Origin: Persicaria tinctoria
Taxonomy: Eukaryota > Streptophyta > Magnoliopsida > Caryophyllales > Polygonaceae
Assembly: GCA_037127255.1 (NCBI GenBank)
Contig: JBANSL010000009.1
Coordinates: forward strand, 30,543,475-30,607,474
Direction: 5' to 3'
Length of the DNA stretch: 64,000 bases
In this document: in pieces, positions 12,401 through 25,540 of the stretch
Layout: each line of letters starts with the position of its first letter
Numbering within the stretch: position 1 is the stretch's first letter
Program-made: the position numbers and the translations under genes
The notes under the pieces: generated by a model
The model's input: only the letters and a program-made list of their open reading frames with translations
The model's database searches: none
Told to the model about the DNA's origin: nothing

Positions 12401-15400
12401 TGAAAGCACATATCATTAAAAAAAAAAGATGCAGCAGAAATAAAACATTCAAGTGATGAATCACAGCCAGAAATGATAAAAAAAAAAAAAAAATTAAAAG
12501 ACAGTGAAACGACAAAATGATCCCAATGATGAAGAGAAGAAGAGAAAATTTGGAAAGCAAACACAACAATATCAGTCAGCCACCCAAACATCCCCAAACA
12601 TCAATCCATCATTCATCTCGCTTCCAACTTATCTCATCATCTACAGATCTAAGATGTTCCAAGATGTAAGTTTTCTTAAGATATTTGTTCTCATGTAGGG
12701 TGTGTGTGGTAAAAAATGCATACAAGACATTGCCCTATCAGTTGCCTTATTTAGCCTTGTAAAGTTACAGTATAGCAATATATTTTACCAAACAGACACC
12801 TTTATGACAAGAAAACAATAGATGAGGCTATAGGCTGGAAACATTAGTAGAATCACATTACACAACATCACCAAAACTCAGGAACTGGGAGTATCTGCCA
12901 AATTTACAAACCTTATAAATGTCCTCAGGAGACTTGGCTTCCATGACCTCTATATCACGAGCAAGGTTTAGATAACCTTCACTAAGTTTGGCATTATTTA
13001 TGATATCTTGCAATTGCTCTCTATCATCGTCATCTGCAACCATGTCCTCATCAAGCTCAAAGGAAACCCCCTGCATATAGAAAGGGACGAATAAATGCAT
13101 AAATTATACACACGGAAACATCACCAAACTACCAAAGCATATCCACGTGTATGGTTTGTACACTATTCACAACAAAGATACCTCCTACTACAGCAAATCC
13201 TAGTTATTCCAACAGGGATGTGAACTAATTCTTTTTTAAAGGGGTTGTCCTAGTGTATGCTCATCAGACACATGTTAGTAGACATTTATCCATGTTATCA
13301 AAGACAGATTTTAAAATGATGAGCATTAAATACCCATTGGTTAGAAAATCCCTTCATCAAATGATTACAAATTTTCCATTCTAACTGGTAACAGGAATTT
13401 GAAACCATGGTAATACAATTTTTTTTTAAAAAAAAAACGCAGCCACCTTCCCTTAGTATATCGTCTGCAACTTCACATTCAGATGAAATCAGATTAATTA
13501 TTGAAAACAGTAACATATATGGAAAAATAAAGTTATATCAAACATAAATTCCTTAACAAAAAAAAATTAATTATTGAAAACAGTAACATATATGGAAAAA
13601 TAAAGTTATATCAAACATAAATTCCTTAACAAAAAAAAATTATCTAACACATTTTTCCTTGACAGAGATACAAGCAGAGAGATTTTTTATATAAAGAACA
13701 AACATGTAGAAAAGCCGCTCATCACAAAGAAACGAAAAGGTAACTGGTTCAAGAAGCTGATATGATCATAACAGCTGATGAATGCAAAATAAGAACCAAA
13801 AGCTCAATGCAGCAGTAGTAAAGAGGCAGAGAACTGCAGTAAATCAAACAAAATCAGGCTATCAAGGATACAAGGCACTGGAAAACAGCTTGTAGCGGAA
13901 ACCAGTAGAAGACTTACATGACGAGCAAGAATGTAACAGAATTGCTTCTTGCACTGAAGATCACTGCAAGTTGAAAATAGCTGCTTCACATACTGCAAGA
14001 GAAAGGATAATTAATTAGATTTTCTAATTGGACCTCCACCTGTGTATGCAAGTGTTGGTGTGTGAGCAGGCCTTGAGTGGGTGGGTGTGAGAGAGGAAGC
14101 TCCTTAGAGAAAGAAGGGTGAATGCGAGCTTTTATAATTAAAGCTGCTGATACAGGAAGTTGCAACTGTAAATGAAATGATACAAGAAGACATCCCAAAC
14201 CAAGACTGCAAGGACAATACAATAAACAACACAAGGAGCATTATCAAAGTTGTAAATAGAGGCAAGACCTAAGGACGAGCTACTTTCACGTCATTTTCTA
14301 TCTTTTGCGTTTTGATTGGAGCAGTTATGTTTTTAACTCAATAGTCAATACAGGAATGCTATAGTTAGAAACTGATAATCAAGTTCACAAAGGAGGAAAA
14401 AATCAAGTTAGTAAGCATTCAAAATAGATCATCACTAACTAAAGAAAAAGCAAGTCCAACAATTTGATGAACTCATATCAAAGTTGGCATCAGGTGCTAG
14501 GTGCAAAGAATTCAACAAAAAAAAAAAAAAACGGCAGATAAATTTTTATAGAGATATCAAACCTGTAAATTGTCGAGAATCAAAGCAATCTGAAGTGCGC
14601 TAGCATACTCATTAAATTTGAGATAAATTCCATAAGCTATACCCAGAACCAGCATATCATCGGGGCCAGCAAGGTATCTGCAACATGGAAAACACTCTAA
14701 GTAAAGAAAGGATGAAAACAAAATGACAAAACAAGTGGTCCAGGTGAATATACAGCTGCCATTAAGACAGCAAACAACATGTCTTTTCTATAATCAATGT
14801 GGAAGCAAGAACAATAACCAATCTTCTGGGTTTTTTCAAAAGAGAGGGCGAGAAGATTAAATGATTATATAAATTCATAAATCAGCCATTACACTTGTTT
14901 TCAAATTCACAAATTCAATTCATTCTCAATCGAAAAATAAATAGTGGCACCATGCTGCCCAAGGAAACATAATAGGTAATCAACCAAGATATACTGTATT
15001 ATATTGAAGTCTTATCTTCAAGTGATGTTGACAGAGAAGGATAAAATGATAATAATGAAAGAAATACAATACATAATGAATGCAATTCAAATTGTCCCTT
15101 GCATTACAAATATATGCAAGAGACTTTCCGCCATCCAGGATGAAGTGACATGCATCGACGAGTGTGTGAACACGCATAATAAGATCTATATGGGTAGAGG
15201 AAGTAGGATATTACCTAGCAGCAGCAGTCAAGTAAAGGCAGGTTCTCTTGTAATTCGCTTTGTCAACATGCTCAACCAACAGATCCAGATCCTCTACCTA
15301 CCAGGAATTATATATTATAGATTCCAAAATACGAAGCAAAATCAAAAGACGATGCTCTTGTCTATTGAGTTGCAATACCTCCATAAGAAGATCCACAGCT

Positions 15401-18009
15401 TCAGGTTCGGCATTGTGCTGAATTGAAAATGATAATATATCAAAAACGAGAACGTTTAACCTGTATGGACTAAATTTTCATTGGATTCTTTAGGTTTAGG
15501 GCATACCTTCATGTGAAACGCAACAATTTGTTGCACAAGGTCCATTAAATCGTCAATTGGTGCCTCCTCCAACTGTGGAACATGGGAGCTTAATAAATTT
15601 ACAGTTTCTAAATGAAAATTAAGAGTATCATACATTTTATCTTGTAGAGAAACATTTAATTTAAGGCTTTCATAAGATTGATAAAATCTGAAACAGGCGT
15701 TTAACCACATCAAGATTGTGAATAAAACACAAGTACAGCAGTTTGCTTCATATAAGTCATAATGTTTATGTTAAAAAAAAAAATTAACAGAACCTTAGAA
15801 AACACTACTTCATTGCCTTATATTTTGAATAGCTGCAGGATTGAACTTGGTGGTCAATATCAATTCAAATTGAAATATCAAATGCCAGGACCCTGATACT
15901 CGTGAAAAATGTGATTGTGTATGCCACTAAACCGACAATACTAGATTTCATAAATGATACGGATTAACAAGCCAAAACTAGTGATCACGCGCATTCAACA
16001 GGTTAACATGAAACAACTTTAAAAATGAATTGCATTCTGAAGCAACAAGTTTCACCTGTCTTTTGGCATACTCCTGTCCGATTTCCCCTGCCAAATTCCT
16101 GAGGACAAACAAAGTCCAATTAATAGATTAGAGGTATGCATATAAACAATCAATTCAAATGCATAGGGCTAGAACTGAAAATGATTTTTATGATCCTTGT
16201 GGATAAAATGTTCTTGCAGAAGATTGATTATGCACTTCATGTAAAAATACCCCAAAAGTAACAAAAACATAATATTGTTTGCATCTGACAAAAGTTCACT
16301 GCATCTCCAATCCACCAGTAATTGACTATCTTACCTCACATATTCATGTCCCCATGAGCCGATATCCCCTTCAGAACCCAACAGTCTATACTTCAGGCTC
16401 TCCTGAAAGATGGAGATAAGCAACAAAAAAAAAAGTATATTTATTCACTGTACAAGCCATAGAACCACAACAACAGTACAAGAGTATCCCCAAACAAAGA
16501 AATGGTAACAACCAGAGAAAAAAGTGTGTCAAATAGAGATACACAACAACAAAAAATACAACGAGGGAATAAAAGAGAGTAACCCGTTCCCCTTCTGCTG
16601 ACATTGTAAGGGCCAAAACTGAAAGTATGTCGGCCAACAATTTCTGCAATCAACAATCATACTTATGAAGTTAGAAATAACAACCATTAATGGCAAAAGG
16701 CAGAGATGAATAACAAATTGCTTTATACCTTCATATCAGAATCTCCCATAGTCCCATAATATTCTTTTAGTGTTCCATAATGTGGACGAAGAAACTTTAA
16801 AGGCTTTGGAACAGAAGTCATGGAGCTTGTTGCAGTTCGAATTTCTTGCCTACATAGGGAAGAAGGGACGTCTGACTCTCAAATGCAACATAAAGAACTA
16901 AACACGTAAAGATAAAAGGATCCACAACATACAAATACAATTTACGCATGCTTTAAACCCTAGTGATCCACTAGCATTTTTCTAGTGTAATCACCTTGAG
17001 CATATGACAAGACAAGACAACACTCCTTCTATTATACATTATTTGAAGTGTTTGGACATGGCATTTAAATAACATGACCAAAAAGGTGTACAAAGCGTCA
17101 ATGTCCACCAATCCATAACTCTTGGGCCTTTCTTGAAAACATTACTTCACTCAATGAGCTAAAATTAAGCATTTAATGGATTCGTAGTTTTTTATAAAAA
17201 GTTATATAAGTGCTTTTTCATCCAACCTATAAACTTTATGATCCACCAAAGACAGATTAAACTCATAATCAACTTTATTTGGTTGTATAACTTAGAGCAT
17301 CATTCAACATAAATACTCAGAAAAGCCAGATTTGAACATTGTAGCTTATTATCTATAAAGGACTGTGCCTCATCAGATTTAATTGACAATACTGATTGCA
17401 TGTAAGTCCAAGTTTTTGCTTATTTACAACATATGAGGGATAAGGACAAGATTTTTTCCCCTGCTATTTCTATAACATATGATTGAATCGGAAAAGTGAA
17501 AAGGTAACCGACCCTATCATATATGACATCTAATTTCCCTAATGAATGCAGTTGACTATTAGGTAGAACTGGTGCAGTCATACGGCAATTGGCCTCAATT
17601 GAACTTTCGCCAACTTTGTTTCATTCGCAAAACCAGAACAAAGGAAAAATCAAAAACCCTAGGACAGACTATAAACTTTACCTCATGCTTTCGAGCGCTG
17701 TCTTCTGCAAACTCGGGTTCGGATCTTGAGCTCGCTCCACGTACAACTCCAAGTTTTGCTTTAAGGCTAAATCCTCTTCGGACTAGAAACCAAAAATTTC
17801 ACAATCAAACAAGCAGAACCGGCAAAAATTCAGTCAAATCGAAATCGGAAATCGCACTGAAAACAAAGAAATTAGGTTAATAGAGACAGATCGAGAGAGC
17901 ATACGAGATCTTCGTCCTTCTTATCGTCTTTCTTCTTGGGGTCCTTCGACGGGACCTTCGCAGAGGCCTCATTAGAAGGACGGTCGCCTGTGCTCTTCGC
18001 TGGCGCCAT
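9417..18009 (-). CDS. RPN1: 26S proteasome non-ATPase regulatory subunit 2 (RPN1), 25 exons
   Basis: RPN1 is the base subunit of the 19S regulator that docks ubiquitin receptors and shuttle factors; it acts in cytosol and nucleus. Exons (minus strand, first to last): 17905-18009, 17682-17782, 16729-16849, 16584-16643, 16335-16402, 16056-16098, 15507-15572, 15379-15417, 15215-15297, 14563-14677, 13918-13992, 12912-13070, 12287-12394, 12100-12204, 11857-11997, 11632-11736, 11250-11471, 10939-11052, 10638-10853, 10428-10487, 10229-10342, 10057-10142, 9838-9946, 9571-9749, 9417-9492. All junctions are GT/AG and the phases join to 2670 bases, 889 residues, the usual plant length. The start [10 protein letters not shown] leads into a KEKE-like stretch ([15 protein letters not shown]). 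Proteasome/cyclosome repeats follow ([36 protein letters not shown]), and the C-terminus carries [16 protein letters not shown]. No lesion is seen, so it is very likely functional. Confidence 0.98.
13494..13639. repeat. Perfect 73-bp tandem duplication in an RPN1 intron
   Basis: Two head-to-tail copies with period 73 start at 13494 and 13567. They appear identical through the A-run at the end of each copy. They lie between RPN1 exons 11 and 12, so they do not touch the coding sequence. Lack of divergence implies recent origin. Confidence 0.9.
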
Positions 18010-18270
18010 TGCAGCAGTCGTCGGAAGTAGATAGAGTGGAAGGAGATAAAATGGGGATGGGGTAACAGCGAAGCTCCGATGAAAGAAAGGGTTCGATGCA
18101 GCGAAAGAAAGGGTTTCCTCCTGTGCAAGCTAACCCGAATAAGATGAAGAGGCGTATGTATTTATAGTCGATTTTTTTTTTTTTAATGAAGATTTGACAA
18201 CCGGTTTCTAAACAGTAGTTGAATTGAAAATTGAGTTTTCTCTTTAAAACTCAAAAAAAAAAATTAAGTT
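18010..18270. promoter_or_regulatory. Upstream region of RPN1 up to the LINE target duplication
   Basis: Only about 260 bases separate the RPN1 start codon (18007-18009) from the LINE target duplication at 18271. The 5' UTR and core promoter must lie here or beyond the LINE. A TATA-like run reading TATAAATACA on the minus strand is near 18157-18166. A homopyrimidine/A-rich stretch follows. The assignment rests on position. Confidence 0.45.
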
Positions 18271-18344
18271 ATTGGGGTTTTTCTTTTTTTTTTTTTTTTT
18301 TTTTTGAACCGAAAAGAATTTTGACAAGGTCAAAATTTAATTTG

Positions 18345-21300
18345 TCACTTGCTAAGCGCATCCCTAAGGATGATAGAACTAAGTTCTATGTCGTCATGCG
18401 AGGAACCAGATAAAGCTAAATTAAGGTGCGAAAGTCGATCCACATCTCGGTTAGCTTCACAGTATATGTAGCAGACCTGAGAGGAGCTGAAGCAGCTCAA
18501 GGAGAAGAGAGTGTCAGAGACGATCATTTCAATTTCTCCTGGTGGGGACCAAATAACTTTGAGGCTATTTATGACGGTGAGGTTCTCACCTTCAACTACG
18601 ATATGATGAAGTTGCAGTTCCAGGGCCTTGTTAATGCCATGCCACATTGCATAGCCTTCTGCCCCTATCACATAATTGATAGGGGAAGCCCCTGAAGCCA
18701 TGTGTATCGGGACTCCGTTAGTATCTCTGATTATGTATCCGAAGGCGGCCTTTCCAGATTGAGAGAAGGCACCATCGAAGTTTAGTTTATGGGTTCCCTC
18801 CTGTGGTTTGCGCCACTTAATATTTTTCCTCCATTTTGCTCTGTCTGTGGTCGTTGTATGGCGTGAGGTATGGGTATCTTCGTCTGTCTTGGCTAATTTC
18901 TAGGAATAGATTTGTTGTTGGACGAAAGCCAATATGTTACGAATGTCTGGTTTGATGTTTTCAAATAGTGCTTTATTTCATAACATCCAAATGCTCCACC
19001 AAGCCCACGTTAACTTTGAGAACCGGTCTTTGTTGATTTTAGTGCTTATTGCCCTTAGGGATGCATTTACATCTAGTCCATTACTACTAATTATTTCTAG
19101 TGTTTTGTGTAGTTTTGGCTCCATTAATTTTATAGTAGCTAGTGTTATTGGGCAAAGCCATAGGAGGTGGGGGATGTCTATGTAGCAGGAGTCGCAGAGG
19201 GGGCAATTGGACGGTATACCCGCACCCCTGTTTGAAAGAATTGCAGCTGTTGGAAGACCTTTTTTTGTGATTTTCCACAAGAAGGTTTTTAGCTTTGGTG
19301 TTATGTCTAGGTTCCAGATCCAGCTAAGGTCTGATTTGGTATGTTTTTTGGTAGCGTGGATTAAGTCAACTGCTGAATTTGTAGAGAACCAACCATTTTT
19401 GCTTTTATTCCAATATAGTCTATCCTGGTGAATATGTTTTGGTATTGGTGTTAAAAGTATATTCTCTATGTGTTCTTCATCTATTTTATCACGAAGGTAG
19501 TGTTTAATTGCCTGAGTATCCCATGTTTTGTCTTGCCGGATGAAGTGATTTACCTTAAGAGTTACGTTTATGTTGTTTGAGTCTGTAGTTTTATCTACTA
19601 AGGGAGAAGAGTCACACCAAGAGTCAGTCCAAAACTTTATATTTCTTCCATCCCCAATAGCCCGGCTAGTTCCTTGTTTGAAAAGATCTATTAGGCCAGA
19701 TAGCTTTGTCCACTGCCAAGAGCATCTTCCTTTCCTCTTGTATGATAATATATGTTGGTTTCTTATATATTTTTGTGTAATTATTTTAACCCAGGGGTTT
19801 TCTGGCTCTGCTATGATTTTCTAGATGAGCTTTAGTTGGAGGGCTTTGTTCATATCCTCCGAGCTGTATTTTATTGGGTGTTCACATTTCGGTATTAATG
19901 CGATAAAAGTATGATTTATCTATTTTAGTATTCTTCCGCTTAGGAAGAAACTTTTGATTGCTTTTACTGTAGGTCCTACTATATACCAGTACTTTTTAAA
20001 GAAACTGGCAGGAAAACCGTCCGGTCCAGGTGATTTCTCATTTGCTAATCCAAAGACTGCCTCTTTTATTTCCGAGTTAGAGAATTATTTTGTTAGGTAA
20101 TCGTTATCCTCGTTTGTTACTTCTTGTCTTATATAGTTTTCTATGTTTCTGTGCATCATTTGTGTTGCGTTTTGGGTGGTGTATCTGGATTTAAAATCCT
20201 CATTGATTTGAGTTCTGATTTCCATATCTTGTGTGAGCGAAATACCTGTTGATGTGTTAATTGATTTTATAATGTTTATGTTTCTTTTGCCAGTTGCAAT
20301 TCTGTGGAAGTATTTTGTGTTTGCATCCACAGCTTTGATGTGTGTGCATGCGCTTAGCCCGTTGTCCCCAATATTGTTTTTTAAAATTTAGAAGTGATGC
20401 GTGCTTTTTAGCAAGCCTGTTTAGTTTATTTTCTAGGTTAGTATCATATTGTAGATAGAGTTGCGTTTGTATGTTCTGCATCTTGTTCTCTGTTATAGCA
20501 ATTTGCTGAAAGGCATTTCCGAATGTGGTTTTGCTCCAGGCTTTACTTTTCCTTTTGACCTCTTGGAGATTTTTTGTTAGCTTAAAAAGGTTTGATCCTG
20601 GGTAATCCACTCGCCAGGCATCAGTGACAAGCTTTTCAAAATCCTTCCTAGCCGTCCAAGCCATTTCGAATTTAAATGGTTGGACTTTTGGTCTTTGGTT
20701 GTCATTAAGTTCTATAAGGATTTGAGCATGATTTGAAGTGGTGAACGTAAGGTTTTTTGTTTTTAGATTGGGGAATGTGTTAAGTAGACCAGTGTTAGCT
20801 AGTCCCCGATCCAGTTTCTCATATGTATTATTTTCTCCGCATCTTCTTTTCCGCCATGTGAATTTATTTCCTATAGTTGGAAGATCAATTAGGTTGTTAT
20901 TTGTAACAAATTCTGTTAATCTCTTAAATCTTATTTGTTGAGGGATAGCACCTCCCAGCTTGTCCGTATGGGTTAGGATGTCATTTATATCGCCAATGAT
21001 TAGGTACGGATTTGCTAGAGTTGATATTATGTTTGTTAGGTCACTCCAAAATTTGTCTTTTTCTTTCGGGTGGGGTGGACCATATACAAATAATATTGTT
21101 ATTGTGGCGTTTAAATGGTTGTTTACATATGTGGTTTGAATGATTCTATCAGTTGAAAAAACAACTTGAAAAGTTTCATTATTTAAGTGCGTTGATTTCC
21201 AAAGTAGACAAAGACCTCCCGAGAGTCCATTGGAAGGGCATAAGTATAGACTATCGAAACCGGGTTTACGCCAATAGCCTTCGAGGGGCGCCGTTTGGAG

Positions 21301-21414
21301 CTTTGTTTCTGCTAGTGCTAAGATATGGATATTTTCTATTTTAGTACGCATGTCAATTTGAGTCCAAACATTTTTACGCTTAAGTCCACGCACATTCCAG
21401 TAACTTATTTTCAT
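18345..21414 (-). pseudogene. LINE ORF2 remnant: endonuclease, truncated reverse transcriptase, zinc finger, RNase H
   Basis: On the minus strand the protein starts near 21414 with MKISYWNVRGL, the usual start of a plant LINE endonuclease. The AETKL, GDIND and SNH active-site regions follow in an open frame to about 20390. A frame change near 20330-20390 leads to DANTKYFHRIATGKR, then stops near 20085 and 19920. The start of the reverse transcriptase is present (NEKSPGPDGFPASFFKKYW, then FIALIPKCEHP near 19880-19910), but the text jumps at about 19870 straight to SSEDMNKALQLKL, which belongs after the YADD core. A TAG replaces the expected W at about 19824. Then come the zf-RVT motif (CPLCDSCYIDIPHLLWLCP, near 19140-19215) and an RNase H segment at 18345-18701. 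Confidence 0.92.
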
Positions 21415-23004
21415 GTTCCAGTCTTCTGCATGTGTTGTATATCGTTTCTGGGTTGTAGTAGTTGTTTTCAATTGATTTTCGTCTCTATTCGTAGATGTGT
21501 CATTAAAAGTTTCGGGGTTTCGTTGTGCTCTTTGGCTTTTGTGTTTACTCTTCTTGAAGATAGGTAATGGTATTTCATGTGTGGTTGGTCCTTTAGCAAT
21601 TTGTGGTTGAGGTACCCATAACACTTTAAAACATAAAGGATTGTTTGAAATAATTCATATGCATGTTTAGGATGATCATGCATTGTTGAAGGGAATGGGT
21701 CCTGGGAAATATAATTCTTGTTCGAGTTTGTGCAAGCAAACTTATGATCACAGGATAGGGAGTATGAGAGAATAATGATAGTCCTTTTTACATTTGCTAT
21801 AGAGGGGTTATCTATTACAGGAATCTCATGGGACTTAAGGCCTTCATTAAGGTCGGATGTATAATGAGGTTTAAACCTATCGTAGCTGTTACAGATATTC
21901 GTATGAAAGCATGGTAGAGATGGCCAAGTCCAGTTCCAAGTGATTTGCACCCCATAGTCATAAGTGTATGGTGAGATGGCGCTTCCGAAGTATAGTTTTA
22001 GGCGTCAGAGCTTGTCTTGGGGCCAGGAAAACCTTGTCGGTCGAGACTTAGCATCCAACCAGATGGCGCTTTGTCCACTCTGGGTCAAGTAGAGACTAAG
22101 TGTTTGCTTCCAGAAAAGATCATACAACACAAGATTAAGGTTTTGTTGATCGAGTGGAAAAGGCACTCGAGCATAGTTAATATGCAGTGCAATTGTGTAT
22201 ATGTCAATCATTTGATTTCTATATAATAATGCAATGTAAATCATGTGTTTCTCATGTTTATTTTGAAAGGATTTAGTGTAAGCAGTGGTTTTGAGGTGTA
22301 AAAGTAGAGAAGGTTTTTCCCTACTTGTATTGCAATTGCAAGTAATGATTTTGTTGAAGTATATGCAAAGCTTTCTTGCTAAAATCATTTGGCTTTCCTG
22401 TTTTTGACAACTTATGTTTTGAGAATAAAGCATTGTGGTTGATGTCACCGGAGATGGAGATTTTGTAAGGATGCAAGTGATCAATTGAGATTCTAAATAG
22501 ATCCTATAGTAATAAGTGTTGTTGTGCAACAGATGATTGGTATTTGAGGTTGCCCATATTGGTTTCTTATCAAAGAACTTGGCAGGTTTCCAGTGTAGAA
22601 GGGCATTGGGAGATTTTTTGTAATGTGAAAAATTATTATTCAGATTAAGGGTTATAGTTCTAGGCAAATCAAATTTGCTGAAATGATTCTGAGTACAAAC
22701 ATTAGGATTAGATATTATTAATAGATAATGCATATAATTCTTAGATTTAAAAGCATTACATCAGTAGCAAGTGCTAGTATTAGATGGACAGTGGATGAAC
22801 CTAAACATACATTTCTTAACTAGGTTATTGTTAATGGCAAGACTTAGAAAGACTTGCACATTGAGATCTAGGAACTTACATACCAAAAGATTTTGCCAAT
22901 AATTGGGAATTAAGAGATTCACAAAAGGATGATTTGTTAAGAGTTTCATCAGTTGGGGGCAAAAGGTCCCAATTCTTCTCAAAAGCTTCCTCATAAATAA
23001 CTTA
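21415..23004 (-). other. LINE inter-ORF spacer with an unrecognised open frame
   Basis: The spacer between ORF1 and ORF2 is long for a plant LINE, about 1.6 kb. It contains a 242-codon minus-strand open frame (22005-22733) rich in N, S, T, H and Y that matches no family I know, and a shorter one at 21468-21950. Neither has visible motifs. Composition suggests they are open by chance or are decayed ORF1 or leader sequence. Confidence 0.35.
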
Positions 23005-24717
23005 CTAGCTGGATTTGGTCCTCTTCAGGGTGGAGCTGGCTGTGTCATCCTCACCCCCGGCTGCCGTCCTTTTGATGGAGTCAGAGGTTGTGGGTTCCTT
23101 ATGTGGCTGGTCCATGGTTGAGAACTCCTTGAGAGTTGTGGAGTTTGAGTGCAGGGAGTGGAAGGAAGGCTCAAATAGTAGCTCATGCCTCAAGCCAACC
23201 TCATAGGTCTCATCAACCATGGGATCATCGACCAAATAACCAGTCTCATCCAGCACATCAAAGAGATCATCCTCTTCCAGGTTGTAGTCTAAGCAGAAGA
23301 GAGTGGTGGAATCAACCTCAGCTCCTATCTCATTGAAGTGCTCAAGGTTGGGGAGCTCATAGCCAGTCTCCACATGCTCATCATTAGAGGGTGGGGTCTT
23401 AGGCCAAGGGTCAATATGGTTTCCTTCTTCAGCCACAGGTAAGGGAGAGCCATTGAGACCAACAGCAGGCAGGTTTAGCTCATCATCTTTCAGAGCAATC
23501 AGGGTAGCAGTAGGGAATATGTAGGTAGGCTCCATCTCCTGAGCAAAAAATGCAGTTGGGGCAAGACTGAAGCTAGCTGAAGCAACAGGGCTACCAGTCA
23601 TGCCACCAAGGGGCATCAGAGCCACATGAGGATGATCAGAAGGAACCTCAATAGAGTGGGTTGTGTTTACAGCAGGCTCAAAGGCATCCCTGGAGTCCCT
23701 GGAAGAGGAGGAGGAGTTGGAGAGGGTTTCAAAAGCAATAGAAACACCCCATTTTCTAGTAACATAAGGCTTGTTGTTGAAAGCTTTGATAGGGTTGGGA
23801 AGCTTCAAACTTTTCTCTTTTTTATGGACAGCAGTTCATCCATCATTGGTAGTTGAGGTTTCAGCATGATTGGTTTTGACACTGGGCTTTTGATTGTGAC
23901 TTGGATCCTTCTTTGTTTTGGGGTGAAGTGTGGGCATTGTGTGAAGATGTGATCAGGGGAACCACAATTCCCACAACCCTCAGGGAAATTCTCAAACCAG
24001 ATAATGTGGGCAGAGACATGCTTGTTGTTTACAGGGGTGAGAATTGTGTTTGGAACTGAACCAGCCATGTCAAGGTTTATACAAACCCTAGCATAGCGAG
24101 CAGCAACATCAACAGAGTGGTCATATTTGATGTAATTACTAAACAAGTTGTGCCTAAGAATGGACTCAACAGCACCTGGGTTTTTGTAGATTTCAGGGAT
24201 GAGGGTAACTCTGACCCACATGTCCAGAGAAGTGGTGTTCTCATGGAGTGGGTCAAAGTTTGGTTTCCATGGCCTAAGAATGATCAGTTGCCCAAGGACA
24301 TGATAGGGCCTGGCTTCCCATACAGCTTTGAGGTCAAGATAGTTTGAAAATCGAAGCTCAAACCAATGATTGGGAAGCTCTAAGAATTCAAAATCACCAG
24401 CCAAAGCAACCCAATCATTAGAGAAGTTAGATTTGATCTTTTTCAGATCAATGGGTGCCCCAAAAGCACAACCATAGAGTATAGCAGTAGTTTCAAACCT
24501 GTACTTTGGAGCATACTTCTGCAGCTCGGAGTAGAAAGATGTGAAGTCGAGTTTCCCTTTGCCCTTGTCATCCTCAGATGATTTGGAGGGTTTGTTGGGT
24601 TTATGTGGTTTTGGGGGTTCGCCTAACGACTTCCCATTTTGAGGGTTAGTAGCGGGGTTCGAAGAAGTCTCCAGGAGACTTTCCTTCCCTTTAGAGGTTT
24701 TTTTGTTGCCAGCCATT
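23005..24717 (-). pseudogene. LINE ORF1 (DUF4283/zinc-knuckle gag-like protein), split by a frame change
   Basis: The likely start is MAGNKKTSKGKE at 24717; the frame is open further upstream but the leader there is not protein-like. The first part has the DUF4283 RNA-binding-like region (FRFETTAILYG..VALAGDFEFLEL..LGQLIILRPW..LDMWVRV) and a zinc knuckle (CGNCGSPDHIFTQCPHF), and ends with TGA near 23805. A second open frame, starting KLPNPIKAF at about 23805 and shifted by -1, continues with an acidic, S/T/P-rich C-terminal region to 23005. The switch is at a run of six A (minus strand, 23817-23823) and keeps protein-like text on both sides, so this was one protein of about 570 residues. Confidence 0.85.
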
Positions 24718-25540
24718 GCAACTAGGTAGGTGAAGAAGTAAATGCAGAGACCGAAAGAGATAGCCAAGATTAGAAGATTGTTGAGACTGAGAGAGAGAAT
24801 TTTTTGTTGTGCATTTAATTTTGAGTTTAGGGCCTTTTTATAGGAGAAGATTTGGAGGGGATGAGTTTTAGGGTTCTTGATATGCAAACATGGTTGAATA
24901 TGCAGATGCCTTAAACACATAGCAGATACAGATGCATGGGTTGATTTGGGAGAGAGAGAGAGAGTAGAGAAAGATTACATACCTGTTCGAGTTCTTGGGA
25001 ACGGTCAACAGCAGAAGATCCATACATCGCCAATGATGGCACCAACACCACACGAGCAAGCAAAGGGACATCAGAAGCCACAGAAGATCGTCCAGCTTTG
25101 GGGACGACACCTCGGTTACCCAGGAGGCGCCCACACAGAGAGGCCACGCCCGGTAAGAGAGAGAAGAGGATTTGTCATGTCCTTGGAATTCAGGATCGGG
25201 ATCAGAGTCTTGGAGAGGAGATCCAACCCCAGAGATGGACAGAGGAGATGAGACCAGGAACCCCCCATTCTTTCGATGGGATGTGGGAGAAAACCCTTTC
25301 CCCTTTTTTCTTGAAATAGCAAAGTTTAGAGTACCAGATCCAGAATTTGAAGGATTTTGCGTTTATTAAAACTCCATAGCTAGGTTTAGGGCTTGAATAG
25401 GGGGATGATTTCCATGGCAGGAGCTCAGATCTGGTGAGTTTTTGGGTGGACAGGGTAAGGGTTTTCTCCAACAGAGGTGGAAAAGGGGGTGCATGTGTGG
25501 GCGTGTACTCTTTTGGTTTTTGGGTTTCCATTGTTTTCCA
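24718..25540 (-). other. LINE 5' leader
   Basis: This lies between the ORF1 start and the 5' target duplication. It has a GA microsatellite near 24948-24965 and GC-richer DNA to about 25300. Short overlapping open frames are on both strands, none recognised. By position it holds the internal promoter of the LINE. Confidence 0.5.
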
